The translations under genes were made by a program, and so were the position numbers. From Echinarachnius parma (taxonomy: Eukaryota; Echinodermata; Echinoidea; Clypeasteroida; Echinarachniidae), in the NCBI GenBank assembly GCA_037951105.1, contig JBAMJV010004345.1:1-64000 (forward strand): a DNA stretch of 64,000 nucleotides, read 5' to 3'. This document shows positions 1 through 11,117 of the stretch, piece by piece. Each line of letters starts with the position of its first letter. The stretch's first letter is position 1. The notes under the pieces are model-generated. The model was not told the DNA's origin and did not search any database. It saw only the letters and a list, made by a program, of their open reading frames with translations.

Positions 1-1045
1 AATCGGCAAAACAAGACACTCCAGGGTCGTCTTCGCTGAATAAAAACCGGTATTTGCTCAAGATCTCACCCCTAAAACATTTCAAACGTCACACGGATCT
101 AAATTTAGTTGTATGTTCTTAGGCGCCAATCACACATGTCAGTAGGTCTTCGATCGCCTGTGATTGGCTGTCGATCAACAATATCAGGTAATATCAGGAT
201 GGATTGTGTAAAAAACAGTCAACACTTGTAATATAGTGACCACATTAGGGAAACGACAATATTGGCCACTCGTAAGACAGGTTATATAACATAGTTTCAG
301 TCTTCAGGCAAGTTGTTTTGTACAGCCAGCTGGCCACTAAGATAGGTTTTTACTGTATTATGTTACGGTATGAAATGTATCGCAATAAACAAATTTGATG
401 GTTCATATTAATTTTATGTCGGTAAACATTATGCTGAAATGCTTATCATATTGGTTTTTACACGATCCGCCTTCCATACCTCCATTTGTTGATCGGCAGC
501 CCCCGGACCAGTGTGACCGAGCCATCTACAAAAACAGTATTTGCTAAACTTCTTACCCCTCTCCAACATGTCAAACAGGTCAAACGCTAAAAGGATATAT
601 TTGTTTCATGTTTTCACGAGTAGCTATTGTTACAAATGTGGTGTGGCAACAAATGGCTCACTCTAATGTGCCCGCGGACAAAAGCACTACAAAATATGGA
701 GTGTTTTAAGAGTGGCATTGTTTGCCTCCATTCTAGAGATAAAAGAGAAAATACTTTCTTCTATTATTGGCCTTAAAGTGACGTCTTCCGACAGAAGTTA
801 TGAGTGAATTTCTGCCAAGACAAACGGCAATTATACTATCTTGCTACAGTGAAAACTTGTTATAACGAGTGTCGTTGTTGGACCATGGAAATTACCTTAT
901 TATAAGAGGCTTCTGTTATATCAGAGCACTTTATAACGATGTTCCACAATATCGTTGTGGAATATTCATTGTAATGGGAATCATACATTTGTATATACAC
1001 AATACATTTTCAATCCCTTAATTTCCAAAAAGAAAATGGAAACTA

Positions 1046-1071
1046 CCCCCCCCCCCCCCCCCCCCCCCCCC
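1046..1071. repeat. Poly-C tract
   Basis: An uninterrupted run of 26 C. Poly-C/poly-G runs recur in this window (around 11810, 12030, 16910, 19250, 31750, 32110-32260), several of them inside inverted-repeat transposons. Confidence 0.9.
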
Positions 1072-1940
1072 AACAACAAAAATAAAAATAAATAAAATAC
1101 AAATAAATTAGAAATAAATAAGGGGGGAGAACAGAAAAGGAAAATGGCCGCTCGAGAAAACTTGTTAACCGAATTCGGATAAACTGAACGGATAGAATGA
1201 AAGACAATACTTTTATTTGACAAGTCTTTTCGCATTTCATTTTATATATTTGTCTGTCTCCCGTGTATATAGATAAGTCAATCGTACATGTTCTTTACAG
1301 GGAGTCCTTTTATATAAGTTGTAATTTATTGATTAGTCGTTCGGTATATATCTTGTGTATAATTCTGACCTAGAATGCAACAATAAACAGCTTAAGTGAT
1401 TAATTGGACCTTTATCGATTGTTATATATTTCCTTGAGACATTTGTCTCTTTCTCACTCTATATCTGTGTATAATTAGTGTCTGTATCTTTATTTCGCGC
1501 TCGGCTATGTTTATGTCTGTCTATATTCCCCTTATATCTGTCTTTTTGTCTGTGTCGTTACTTTTCTTTTTTTCAATGTGTATCATGTGTTTGTTTTATC
1601 CTTAACTTCAGTCTGCCTATAAAAAATACAAATCAAAGGGCAAGATGTAACAACACTTCGTTATAAACGATTTTCTTAAGCAATATTTCGGCCATAAAAC
1701 TTTGTCAAATTAATATAATATTATGTACAGTATTTGACTTTTTCTATACCTGAGTGACTGTTTAACTCTATATACGTTCATTATTATTCTTATATTTATG
1801 TTCCTCATTTTAATGGACCATCCCTCTATATCCGCCTTTTATTTGTTTTTGCTAAATGAACTTGATTTGTTTTTTAAAAAATAAACAAGTACTAATACAA
1901 TTTAATCCATGTAAAGGTAGAATATAGCGTTGTTATTTAC

Positions 1941-1957
1941 GCACACACATACATAAA

Positions 1958-1999
<42 letters not shown>

Positions 2000-2010
2000 A
2001 AACACACACG
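1941..2010. repeat. CA microsatellite
   Basis: A long run of CA dinucleotides with a few interruptions. Simple sequence only. Confidence 0.9.
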
Positions 2011-3328
2011 CATCGTACATACAGTTTACGTTCACACAAACGAACTCACATATTACATGGATAGTTCAATTTTAGTTTAGAGGGCGCTTTTATCAATATT
2101 TTTGTGAGGTAATGAAAAACTAATTGTACAGTTTGAAAGAGCACACAATAACAAAAAAACAACCATCTTTGTTTCATCAAAAACGGTTCAGAGACGGCTT
2201 AAATATCCATAAATAAATCTGATTGGAATAAATGTTGGGGACCAACTTCATTATTCAATAATTTAAGAAAAAAATGACAATACTACAAATTTAGTAAATA
2301 TAGCAAAATGTTTTTAAATTGTTTTTGATGATCTCTCTATTGAATAATTACATACATTATAACTAGATGCAGTAATTCGGTATCTCACTAACACAGTCAT
2401 ATTGATTTTGTGACATTATTGCGGCATGCGAATATTGATTGACATCCAATACTGTGTGATCATGGTATGAATATTGACCGCGAGTCAATATCGAGTGGCC
2501 TTAGTGTTAAGATGACCGTGGTTCCAGCTTAAATCGATTCCCTTTTTTACCCTTTCAATATCGCACATTGCCAGCTATAGCTATCAAATGTCAACAATTC
2601 CTGACATAAAATAACACATGTTTCTTCCACCACCACAAACCGTGTTCGCTTTGGAATCGTCCGTCACATATATGACATGTATTAAATGCGAAATCATGTT
2701 CAATATACCGTATTACTATTTTAATGTAAATATGTTTTTTTTTTTTTTTAGATATGAATACAAACAGTTGCTCAGTATATTAAAGGGCAATGAAACCCAA
2801 GCAAAATGTTGTTTTCATAGTCTTGAAGAGATTAAGAAGAATAATCTCTGAAAGTTGGAGCATAATCGGGTAAGAAACAAGAAAACTATGGCTCTTTGAA
2901 GATGTCCATTTATTCCTATGGGGAACTCAAATTGGCAACGCACTCTGATAAGTGTGTGGACAACTCCCCATGTGTTTTGTACACAAATGTTCAAGTTCAA
3001 GTTCAAGTTCATTTTATTCATTTCAATGTTAAAAACACAAAGTATATAATACATGTATCAGTCATACAGATAAAGCATTGAAATAGGGAGACTACAAAAA
3101 AGTTATACACTTGTAGGCAGTAGCCCCCTTTAACATATATAGTAAAGCGTTGTACACATTTGATACAAATACAATCATAATCATAAGAAAATGATATAAC
3201 ATACACAAAGAATATAAATAAAAAAAACATTTAAAATACCTAAAAAACCTACAACAATCACACAGTCACACACACGCACACACAACGCACACATTGCATG
3301 GGTAAGATGATAATGCTATGTTCACAAG

Positions 3329-3415
3329 TTAATTTGAATATGAAAATAATAATATTTTCTTCAATTGGGCTTTGAAAGCTGATTGAAGTGTGCAATTTTT
3401 TAATTCATGTGATAA
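3329..3415 (-). pseudogene. Open remainder of ORF2 beyond the premature stop
   Basis: Reading on in the ORF2 frame past the TAA gives 28 codons beginning LSHELKN, matching the usual sequence after the GPRIWN block of CR1-like LINEs, then TAA at 3331-3329. This supports a recent single-base nonsense change rather than a natural end. Confidence 0.65.
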
Positions 3416-6400
3416 TTAATTCCATATACGTGGACCATTATGTCGAACAGAATATAACAATGCTTGAGTATTGACCTTTTGATAATGATATTTATTACTT
3501 GAGCGAGTGCTGTATGAATGTACTAGATTATTACAAAGGAACATTTTAGAAATATTGTTTGGTGACAAATCATTAAAGACACAATACATTAGTGTAGCTA
3601 TTCGAATTTTATGAATATCGTAAATATTGAGAGTATTTAAACGACAAAACAAAGGAAGTGAATGGGCTTTATAATTGGAGTTTGTACAAATTCGTAATGC
3701 TTTCTTTTGGAGTTTATATAAATTGTCTAGTTTAGTTTTCCCAACACTGGCCCAAGTAATATTACAATATTGTAAATATGGCAAGATTAAGCAATTATAT
3801 AACATAAACAATTCCTTCTCTGGTAATATCGAGCGTAACTTACATATAATACCTATGTTTTTTGAAATTTTATTTCTAACGTACAATCTATATTTTTCAA
3901 AGGATAAAGTTTCATCTAAAATGACTCCAAGAAATTTAACTGATGAACTAACGTTTAGGTTGACATCATTCATAATTATTTTAACATCATTCTTACTAAA
4001 TTGACTATTTTTACCATGAAAATATAACACATTTGTCTTTTCATAATTCACAATTAACTCATTTGCATTAAACCATTCAACAATCTTTTTTAATTCCACA
4101 TTTGTTTCTACTATCAGTTTATCAAAATCTGTGTGTGTTGCTATGATGTTTGAATCATCCGCAAAAAGAATAAAGTGAAAAAATGAAGAAACTGAACAAA
4201 GGTCATTTATATATATAAGAAATAGGAGAGGACCCAATACGGAACCCTGTGGGACTCCGTATCGGATCCTCTCCCTACATGAAACAAAATTGTTATAGGA
4301 TGTAAATTGAAAACGATCATATAAATAACTCTTAAACCATTCTAATGCAGTACCTTGAATACCAAAATGTTGAAGTTTGACTAGTAAGTGATCATGATTA
4401 ATAACATCAAAAGCCTTTGAGAGGTCGAGGAATATACCAAGTGTGTACAAATTATTATTTAAACTAGTCATAATGTGATCATTGAGGTCAATTAAGGCAT
4501 GTTCACAAGAAAAATTACTTCTAAAACCATATTGGGAATCAGTCAATAAATTATTTATATTAATATGTTCTAAAAGTCTTTTATAAATTAATTTTTCTAA
4601 TATCTTAGAAAAACATGGCAATAATGTGATTGGTCGATAATTTGAAAATAAATGAGAATCACCCTTTTTAAACACTGGAATCACTTTTCCAATCTTAAAA
4701 TTATTGGGGACTATACCATATAAAAAAGAGAGATTACATATATGAACAATAGGTTTAATAATACAATGTATGACATGTTTTATAATATATTGACTAATTC
4801 CATCAAACCCTGTGCTTTTGCTTGACTTTAAATTCTTTACAATTTGTATAACTTCTACTTCATCAGTTGGGTTAAAATGAATGGACACATCACATTTATT
4901 TGTAAGATATGAATCAAAATTCTGTCTAGATTGAACAATATGGTCAGACTTTAGTTTCGTAGCAATACTAGAAAAATATGAATTAAACTCATTAACAATT
5001 AATTGACCATCAGTCAATTTATCTAAGCCTTTCATAAAATATGAGGGATACTTATATTTACCATGCTTACCTAATAAGTCGTTGATTACTTTCCATACTT
5101 TTAACAAATTATTTTTATTCTTCTGTAATAAGTCACAATAATATTTTTTCCGAACAGATTGTAAAATAGAATTAAGTTTATTACGATATTTCTTATATTT
5201 GCGTTCAATACAATCAGTTCTCTTCTTACAAAATGATTTATACAATCTATCTTTTTTGTTAATACATTTTAATAATGAAGGGGTTATCCATGGCTTTCTT
5301 GGAACCTTTTTGCGTTTAGTATTACTACTAACAACAAACTTAGAATCATATATATTTTTAAACTTATCTAAGAATGTATTGTATGCTTCATTTACATCTG
5401 GGGTGGTTAAAACATCATGCCATTCTGTAGCTAATAAATCATTTTTAAATGAGTTTAAGATCAAGGGGTCATTTTGTTTTACATGTGAATATATTGGATT
5501 TACAGGAACAGAATAATCATTATTTATAGAAAGGTCAGTTATTTCAAAGATAGGTAAATGGTCTGTAATGCCACTATACAATATGCCTGATTGAATATGT
5601 TTATTGTATACATTTGAAAAAATATTATCAATCAATGTAACCGATCGTGTGGCTATTCTTGTAGGTTTGTCGATCAATGGACGGAATGAATTATTATATA
5701 TTACATTAACAAAGTTATTTATACATGGACTTAATGATGAATTCAACAAATTTATATTAAAATCTCCCATTATAAACATATTTTTATTTTCTACCACTAG
5801 TCCTTCAAGACATTTATTCATATTGTCATTAAATTCTTGAATAGATTTATTTGGGTCTCTATAAATTATACCAACAATAATATTTTTTTGTTGATTCAAT
5901 GTTATTTCAATAAAAAGGGATTCACAGAGAGAATCAGGTAGCAGTATATCATTCCGAACTTTTACATCAAATGCATTATGAATTAATAATGCGACACCCC
6001 CACCTCTTCTGCCCTGTCTATCTTTATGATAAAATGTATAATCATGCATATTAAATAATGACAAAGGTGTATTATCATGAATCCACGTTTCACTAAATCC
6101 ATATATTGAAAATGTAAAGTCTAATTGTTGGATAAATTGATTAATAGCATCAACATTTTTATATAAACTGCGAGAATTAAATTGGAGCATACTAAACTTA
6201 TTGAAATTGTTCCTAGCAATATCTATATTCATTTTAAACTCATCAGGAAGCAAATACTTGACTGGATTATTTGTTACAAAGAAATTATCATCAGGATCCA
6301 ATTCATTATACTCATCATCAATATCATCATAGTTATCAGTTCTTAAAGAATCAAAATGCATATTATGAATATCATTACAATTGACTTGCACATCATCAAA

Positions 6401-6484
6401 AACTTGCCTTAACTCTGTATTACTTAAATCACGAAAGGGAAAATTACATTCAAATCTATCCATGCAAACACTTATCATACACAA
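3416..6484 (-). CDS. LINE ORF2: apurinic endonuclease plus reverse transcriptase, C-terminus cut by a stop
   Basis: A 1022-codon frame. The N-terminal half is an APE-like endonuclease that nicks target DNA: FNSRSL near residue 102, catalytic Glu in SETW (132), GDFN (240-243) and a TDH triplet (307-309). The C-terminal half is a reverse transcriptase from about residue 595: NYRPI near 615-619, motif A FLDLSKAFD (about 685-693), PQGSVLGPL before 760 and catalytic FADD (774-777). Together these drive target-primed reverse transcription. The frame stops right after GPRIWN, a conserved C-terminal block that in relatives continues for about 30 residues; here 28 further codons stay open after the TAA at 3418-3416, down to the next stop at 3331-3329, so this copy probably carries one nonsense mutation. 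Clade (CR1/L2/Rex1-like group) is inferred. Confidence 0.92.
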   Translation of the reverse strand: MCMISVCMDRFECNFPFRDLSNTELRQVFDDVQVNCNDIHNMHFDSLRTDNYDDIDDEYNELDPDDNFFVTNNPVKYLLPDEFKMNIDIARNNFNKFSMLQFNSRSLYKNVDAINQFIQQLDFTFSIYGFSETWIHDNTPLSLFNMHDYTFYHKDRQGRRGGGVALLIHNAFDVKVRNDILLPDSLCESLFIEITLNQQKNIIVGIIYRDPNKSIQEFNDNMNKCLEGLVVENKNMFIMGDFNINLLNSSLSPCINNFVNVIYNNSFRPLIDKPTRIATRSVTLIDNIFSNVYNKHIQSGILYSGITDHLPIFEITDLSINNDYSVPVNPIYSHVKQNDPLILNSFKNDLLATEWHDVLTTPDVNEAYNTFLDKFKNIYDSKFVVSSNTKRKKVPRKPWITPSLLKCINKKDRLYKSFCKKRTDCIERKYKKYRNKLNSILQSVRKKYYCDLLQKNKNNLLKVWKVINDLLGKHGKYKYPSYFMKGLDKLTDGQLIVNEFNSYFSSIATKLKSDHIVQSRQNFDSYLTNKCDVSIHFNPTDEVEVIQIVKNLKSSKSTGFDGISQYIIKHVIHCIIKPIVHICNLSFLYGIVPNNFKIGKVIPVFKKGDSHLFSNYRPITLLPCFSKILEKLIYKRLLEHININNLLTDSQYGFRSNFSCEHALIDLNDHIMTSLNNNLYTLGIFLDLSKAFDVINHDHLLVKLQHFGIQGTALEWFKSYLYDRFQFTSYNNFVSCRERIRYGVPQGSVLGPLLFLIYINDLCSVSSFFHFILFADDSNIIATHTDFDKLIVETNVELKKIVEWFNANELIVNYEKTNVLYFHGKNSQFSKNDVKIIMNDVNLNVSSSVKFLGVILDETLSFEKYRLYVRNKISKNIGIICKLRSILPEKELFMLYNCLILPYLQYCNITWASVGKTKLDNLYKLQKKALRICTNSNYKAHSLPLFCRLNTLNIYDIHKIRIATLMYCVFNDLSPNNISKMFLCNNLVHSYSTRSSNKYHYQKVNTQALLYSVRHNGPRIWN

Positions 6485-6757
6485 GCATGCATACTATACA
6501 AATACCAACAAACACTCACAAATAAGCATTCAAATAAATATATAAATATAAAACAGACAAACGTGGCTAGTCGAAACTGTTTAGTACTACAAGATTTGAC
6601 CTGGTATGGAAAAAATAATGTTCATTGTCCTGGGTTATAAAATATTTATAAAATTATGCAAAATGTCAATCATCAATGATCTTAGTAGAGTTTAATATAA
6701 TTTTAATGTTGACATTGTGTTGGTGACATATTGTTCACAGCAATGTTTGCTTGTGTA

Positions 6758-7537
6758 TTAGTTTATATTTGCTAGATCCTCCTTCGAGTGGATTTGTTTT
6801 TTGATAGTTTTGTTGTTTGTACCTTGCACGGATACGATTATCCGTCCATCCATGGACCAGGCCGATGTGGCTTTGCTGTCCTTGTTGCTGCAAACCTTGA
6901 ACGCCTCCCACAGCAGCATCCGGTTGGCCGTGGTGAGATCTTCATAGATGGAGATCCCAGTCTTGTTTTCCTTTAGCTTCCTTCTGTTCCTTAGTAGGTT
7001 CTGCCTATGCTGGTACGATGTTAGCTTCACGATGATCGGCCGAGGTTTCATTGAAGTGGCGGAAGCGGAGCCCCCCTTGGGCTCACTGCGACGACCGACG
7101 CGGTGACTTCTATCGATGTCAGCCATCGCCAGGCTCACCCCAAGCTGGTTGGTGGCAATGTCGCATACGATCTGGTTGGTGTTTTCGTTGTCTCTCTCAG
7201 GCACCCCGAAGACCCGCACACAGTTCCTCCTGGAGTATTGCTCCTGGTCGTTAAGCGATGACTCCAGCTTCTGTATTCTCTCCTCACTTCGTTGGTGTTT
7301 GTTTTGCAGGTTTGACAGCCCATGTTCAAGTTTTTCAACTTTTGTTTGCAGATCGAAGAAGGCCCCATCCTGCTTATCGAGGCGATCGATAATCTGCTGA
7401 AACCTGGGATCCAGGGCTTCAATGATGGCTTTCTTTATAATGGAGAGAATCTCTTCATCGATGATGGCTTCTTTCAGTTGATTCTTTAGGCTTCTATTTC
7501 CAGCTCCGCCAGCCATTGTATTCACACAGCTATACAA
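6758..7537 (-). CDS. LINE ORF1: coiled-coil RNA-binding protein
   Basis: 259 codons. From about residue 50 to 100 there is a heptad-rich stretch (LQTKVEKLEHGLSNLQNK and onward), which I read as a trimerising coiled coil. It is followed by RRNCVRVFGVPE near 105-115 and by RPIIVKLTSYQHR, the pattern of the RRM-like and C-terminal domains of L1-type ORF1 proteins. Such proteins bind element RNA and form the ribonucleoprotein with ORF2. It lies upstream of ORF2 with a 273-nt gap. The true start could be the Met eight codons in (MAGGAGN, 7516). No break is seen. Confidence 0.85.
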   Translation of the reverse strand: MYSCVNTMAGGAGNRSLKNQLKEAIIDEEILSIIKKAIIEALDPRFQQIIDRLDKQDGAFFDLQTKVEKLEHGLSNLQNKHQRSEERIQKLESSLNDQEQYSRRNCVRVFGVPERDNENTNQIVCDIATNQLGVSLAMADIDRSHRVGRRSEPKGGSASATSMKPRPIIVKLTSYQHRQNLLRNRRKLKENKTGISIYEDLTTANRMLLWEAFKVCSNKDSKATSAWSMDGRIIVSVQGTNNKTIKKQIHSKEDLANIN

Positions 7538-8379
7538 AGAGACTGGCAGTTTGATGAGTTGACTGTGACTGTGTTATAAGACTTGCTTATCTAGACCTGC
7601 TTTTCAGAGATCAATGGTAGATAATCTGCTTATTCAATGTGGTTGATTGAGCGTGTCCAGCGGTTGTTACATGTAGTAACTTAGTCAAGTTGTGAGGAAG
7701 AAAAATAACAGCATTGAAATCAGTGAGTGGGACTATCTCAAGTTTGGTTCCAATAATGAAGAGTTCCAATGATAGTTTGTAATAAGTATAAAACATGTGT
7801 ATTGACACCAAAAAGATCCAGGAAATGATCAATAAGTTCACAATCAGTTACATATCAGTCCATATCACATTCAGGTTATGAATATAACATCTCAGAAGTC
7901 AATCAAAATCAGCAAAATAACGAAGAATCAGGCACAGCACATACAATCATCAGTCATAGTCACAGTTTTCTTCATAGTCACATTTTTCCATTCCCCCAAC
8001 TCATGATATGTTATGTATAAAAGCATTCTACAAAACATATGTTGAACTCAAACGAAGGGTAAACATAAATTTTGAGAAAATTGAACAAAACTGAAATTTT
8101 GTGTACAAAATGTGGGGAGTTGTCCACAACTTTGCCAGAGTGCGTTGCCAATTTGAGTCCCTTGAAGAAATACATGGCTCTTTTCAAAGAGCCATAGTTT
8201 TCTTATTTCTTGACTGATTGTGCTCAAATTTTCAGAGACTATTCATTATATTTAGTGTCTTATAGTGCATACAACAATTTGTCTGGATTTCATTGTCCTT
8301 TAATTTGAAATGAATTTTAACATACATACTATATTATCCACGGTAGAAGAAACTAAATATTTTTGAATATTTAAGTGAA

Positions 8380-8550
8380 CAAACAAAGAAAATCGGCTTC
8401 ACGGGAATCGAACCCGAGACATCCTGGTTGCTATAATATAATGTTGTTCTGACTACTATACTAAATTATATAATGGCGGTCCTTCCCCGAATCCCTTTTC
8501 AATGCTCATACTAGTCAGAAGTTATATAAACCTGACACAAACCAAACAGT
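8380..8550 (-). mobile_element. tRNA-derived SINE copy 1 (degenerate)
   Basis: On the minus strand the B-box word GGGTTCGATTCCC is present (8401-8415 region), followed by a short T run. The flank GCTTTTGACTAG-like/TATATAAAC segment (8496-8535) is shared with the copy at 9600-9765, so head and body move together. The A box is decayed. Confidence 0.6.
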
Positions 8551-8639
8551 TAAGTATCAATTTAGGGGTAAGTATGAGCGATCATCCGAATTGATGACTG
8601 CTTTTTGTCTGAATGATAAATTCAAACATAAGATTGAGA

Positions 8640-8705
8640 AAAGAAGAGAGCACATGAAAAATGATTTCCATGGGAATCGAACCCGAGACCTTCATTATTG
8701 TGTTT
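8640..8705 (-). mobile_element. tRNA-derived SINE fragment
   Basis: A third B-box match (GGGTTCGATTCCC on the minus strand, about 8671-8685) with the same downstream bases as the two other copies. The rest is truncated. Confidence 0.45.
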
Positions 8706-8761
8706 GTTAAATTATGGCGTTATCATGTATTGAATGTAATTATTTGTTCCTTGTTTTCCAG

Positions 8762-8848
8762 ATGATAAAAGTGAGTTGTTCAACCCAAACTGTCGGAATG
8801 TCATTCTGCTTGATAACATCAGAGAGCGGTGTAACTGCGACGAAGATG
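8762..8848 (+). CDS. CXorf65-like exon A
   Basis: Acceptor TTTTCCAG ends at 8761; donor G/GTAAGT begins at 8849. The frame starts with the last two bases of a split Asp codon and encodes the FNPNCRNVILL segment, which corresponds to VNTNC.VLVLL in human CXorf65. Confidence 0.72.
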
Positions 8849-11117
8849 GTAAGTTGTATTGGAATTGTTTTTGCTTTCTTATCCTCCCCACCCCACCCCA
8901 ATATATTAATGCCTAGTTTAACGGTTTTCTGTATCTGTATATTTGTTTATATCATTGTTCACAAACTTATCTGAACTCGCTAATAAGTATATTATTCACG
9001 TGAATGTGCAAGAAAACGGTTTCAGGTTCTTCTTCTAATAATTGTACTTTGGTTTATATGTAGCCATTTCTCCTCTAGGCTGATATTTTCAACTAATCTG
9101 TAAGATAAATCCTCTATCGATGTATTAACGCAATTCATAATTATTGCTATATGTTGATATTGAAACATTCCCACGTAGATGTGATTGATCTATCGGATGA
9201 GAATGGTGCTGTGGCGAATCTACCGGGGCATCTAGATGACTATGGCAAGAACTTCCTCGTCGACAGGGGCTCCTTTATACTGGTCAGAGTAGAACGTGAG
9301 TAAAGTTCATAAAATGTAAAGTAAATTGGATTATTAATTATACTTCATCTGCTTCTTTTCTTGTCTTCTTCTTCATCATCTTATTTTCTTCTTTATATTC
9401 CTCTTCCTCCTTCTTCTTCTCCTCCTCCTCCTCTTTCTCTTCTTCAACCGCCCTATGTCCTCCATATCACACCACATAAGTAAACATCGTCTTTGGTCTT
9501 CCTCCTTTAGTACTCCTATTTCATACATCTAAATTTTACTAGTACATTTCTTCAGGACCAATCAAATTTATATATTTAATTCTAATCTATTTCATTTCAA
9601 ATGAATGATAATGAGCAAAGAAAAATAGGCTTCGCCGGGAATCGAACCCGAGAATTCCGGATTGCTAGACCGGTGCTCAGCCATCGAGCCACAACGACCC
9701 TTGACTGGGGGACGTTCCCATCAAACCCTTTTCATTGCTCGTATAGTCAGAAGCTATATAAACATTTAATAATGGAACAAGTCAGATCCCATTTCGTATG
9801 TTGACGCCTCCATATATCGTTTCTTACTGCTCATCACTTTTATTCTTCCCTCAGATCAATTCAGAATCTTGTTCAAAGGCGGAATTGAAATATAATTGAA
9901 TTGAATTGCAAAGATGCCCTCTATAAATGTGTGAATGACGCCATGATTATAGCAATTGTTCGAAATGACAATGCTGATGTAGTTTTACGTAGTTGTGCCG
10001 TAATGGTGGTGATGATGATGCTGATGATGAGGATGAGGATGTCGAGGGTGATGATGGTGAAGATTATAATGGTTGTGATGATAAAGATGATGTCAGATGA
10101 TGATGATGACAACGACGACGACGACGACGACGATGATGATGATGATTTTTTAAATTTTAATTATGTATTTGGTATTTCATTCAAATGATGATGGTGATGT
10201 TGATGGAGATGTTGATGGTGATGATCAATGATGATAATAATGATGATGGTAGTATCAGTGCTAACGTTATGGTAATGCTGGTTGAAGTATTAATACCCAA
10301 GGATTCAGATGCTTAAAACATATACTCATTATGATAATGCCACACAATCATGTAACTACTTTTATGATGTTTTCATTTGTTTATCTTCCATTTCCTCTCC
10401 TTCAGGAGATACTGAGGAAGGAGAAGAAGAGAGATTGACCTATATACCTTTACTACAAGGCATAGACGATGACAAAGACTTCCTGTGTAGGTGTCTCTCC
10501 TTTATCAACATTTTATCTAAACATCACCTTCTCAAAAGTCAGAAACTAACAATTAATGGTGGCAATAGACCTTTTATTTTTCATTGTAAATTAGTAAATA
10601 ATTATCAAACAATTTTTAGCTATAAGCGTATGAAGAAAAAAAATGACAAACACAAGATATCGACTAAATTTGGTTACAACCAATGCAGATCTAGCCTAGT
10701 AATACTTTGAGGGAATAACAGAAACCAGGTTTTAGATGATATATATTTTAATGAAAATTATGTTTTATTTCACCTTTTGTTAGAAACTTCAATGAATCGG
10801 GAATAAATCCTAAAATGTTATTGTCAAGAAAAGAATATGGGGTTGTGCTATAAGGGTTTAAATGCTTACCATTTTGTATTTCGTTTAAATTCCCCGTTTC
10901 ATATCCCCCTCCCTCCATTTTGTTTATGACCTCAGCAAGACTGAATCCGAAACCATCCAAAGGCGGCGGAAACTCGAAGGGGAGACGCAAGGGCGACAGA
11001 GTCGGCTCTCCGTCCTCGGCGAAGGGGGGCGATCGGCGGAAGGGCCGTACACAGAAGCAAGAGTCGCAGAGTAGACGAAGCGGGGCTGGTGCGCGAAGCA
11101 CCCCGTCGAAGCGGTGA
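8762..11117 (+). CDS. CXorf65-like protein gene, partial (four exons, first exon missing)
   Basis: Four exons join in frame: 8762-8848, 9179-9295, 10406-10486 and 10936-11117, all with AG acceptors and GT donors and all phase 1. They give 155 residues plus a stop. The order of motifs (FNPNCRNVILLDNIR, then DVIDLSDENG, then a Y.IPLL segment, then a basic Ser/Lys/Arg-rich tail) matches the human CXorf65 protein (an uncharacterised small protein of about 180 residues) as I know it. Function is unknown in any animal. The first exon, expected to encode only about 8-20 residues from the start Met, was not found. The retrotransposon-bearing element lies upstream of 8303. The short skip from exon 3 to exon 4 leaves room for an unseen small exon. 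Confidence 0.72.
9179..9295 (+). CDS. CXorf65-like exon B
   Basis: Acceptor CACGTAG ends at 9178; donor C/GTGAGT begins at 9296. It encodes DVIDLSDENGAV and ends FILVRVE, the most recognisable part of the family (human TIDLCDETG and YYVCKVER). Confidence 0.78.
9352..9452. repeat. CT/TTC-rich microsatellite
   Basis: Imperfect run of TTC, TCC and CTT units in the intron between exons B and C of the CXorf65-like gene. Confidence 0.8.
9600..9770 (-). mobile_element. tRNA-derived SINE copy 2 (best preserved)
   Basis: The minus strand reads as a tRNA head at about 9702-9628: A box TGGCTCGATGGCTGAGC, an anticodon arm with loop CTAGCAA (AGC, Ala-type), B box GGTTCGATTCC, and TATTTTTC just downstream as a Pol III stop. 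The acceptor stem has several mismatches, so this is a SINE head or tRNA pseudogene rather than a working tRNA. Similar sequence recurs at 8380-8550. Confidence 0.65.
10002..10260. repeat. GAT/GAC/GGT trinucleotide-rich repeat
   Basis: Imperfect triplet array (GATGAT, GACGAC, GGTGAT) in the intron before exon C. It creates open frames made of Met/Asp or Ile/Ser runs, which are not genes. Confidence 0.85.
10406..10486 (+). CDS. CXorf65-like exon C
   Basis: Acceptor TCCTTCAG ends at 10405; donor T/GTAGGT begins at 10487. It encodes an acidic stretch (TEEGEEE) and then YIPLLQGIDDDKDFL, parallel to the AFVPLLKNPEPWLL segment of human CXorf65. Confidence 0.7.
10936..11117 (+). CDS. CXorf65-like exon D (basic tail and stop)
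   Basis: Acceptor GACCTCAG ends at 10935. It encodes a Lys/Arg/Ser/Gly-rich tail ending TPSKR and TGA. The exon is clearly more GC-rich than its surroundings, and its phase matches exon C. The family also ends in a basic tail. Confidence 0.68.

Larger units (their letters stand above)
1..2779. other. Non-coding stretch without a recognised gene
   Basis: No open frame here resembles a known protein; the short frames are low-complexity or hydrophobic chance frames. Visible content is a poly-C run, a CA microsatellite and two weakly similar segments (about 41-118 and 523-612, sharing the words GTATTTGCT and TTACCCCT or TCACCCCT) that may be an old direct repeat. The missing first exon of the CXorf65-like gene could lie here or to the left of the window, but I could not identify it. 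Confidence 0.5.
2990..7960 (-). mobile_element. Non-LTR retrotransposon, nearly full length
   Basis: Two ORFs in LINE order on the minus strand: ORF1 (7537-6758), then ORF2 (6484-3416). The 3' end is a short tandem tail of GAACTT units (2989-3010 region), typical of CR1/L2-type LINEs that end in a microsatellite rather than poly-A. Borders are set by comparison with the uninterrupted element copy at 37355-38449; the 5' border (about 7945-7960) is less certain. Length is about 5 kb. The 5' UTR (7538-about 7950) shows no recognised motif. Confidence 0.85.
2780..8303. mobile_element. TTAA-flanked inverted-repeat element (family 1, copy 1), split by a retrotransposon
   Basis: The left end reads TTAA-AGGGCAATGAAAC; the right end, reverse-complemented, reads TTAA-AGGACAATGAAAT. 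The arms stay similar for roughly 200 bp (left 2780-2990, right about 8090-8303). A second copy at 37355-38449 has the same ends and the same internal sequence but lacks the 5 kb insert at 2990-7960. TTAA target duplication with AGG-starting ends fits non-autonomous piggyBac-like elements. No transposase is encoded. Confidence 0.8.

Noticed and set aside
7051..7422. Frames on both strands overlapping LINE ORF1
   Set aside because: Shadows of ORF1 in other frames.
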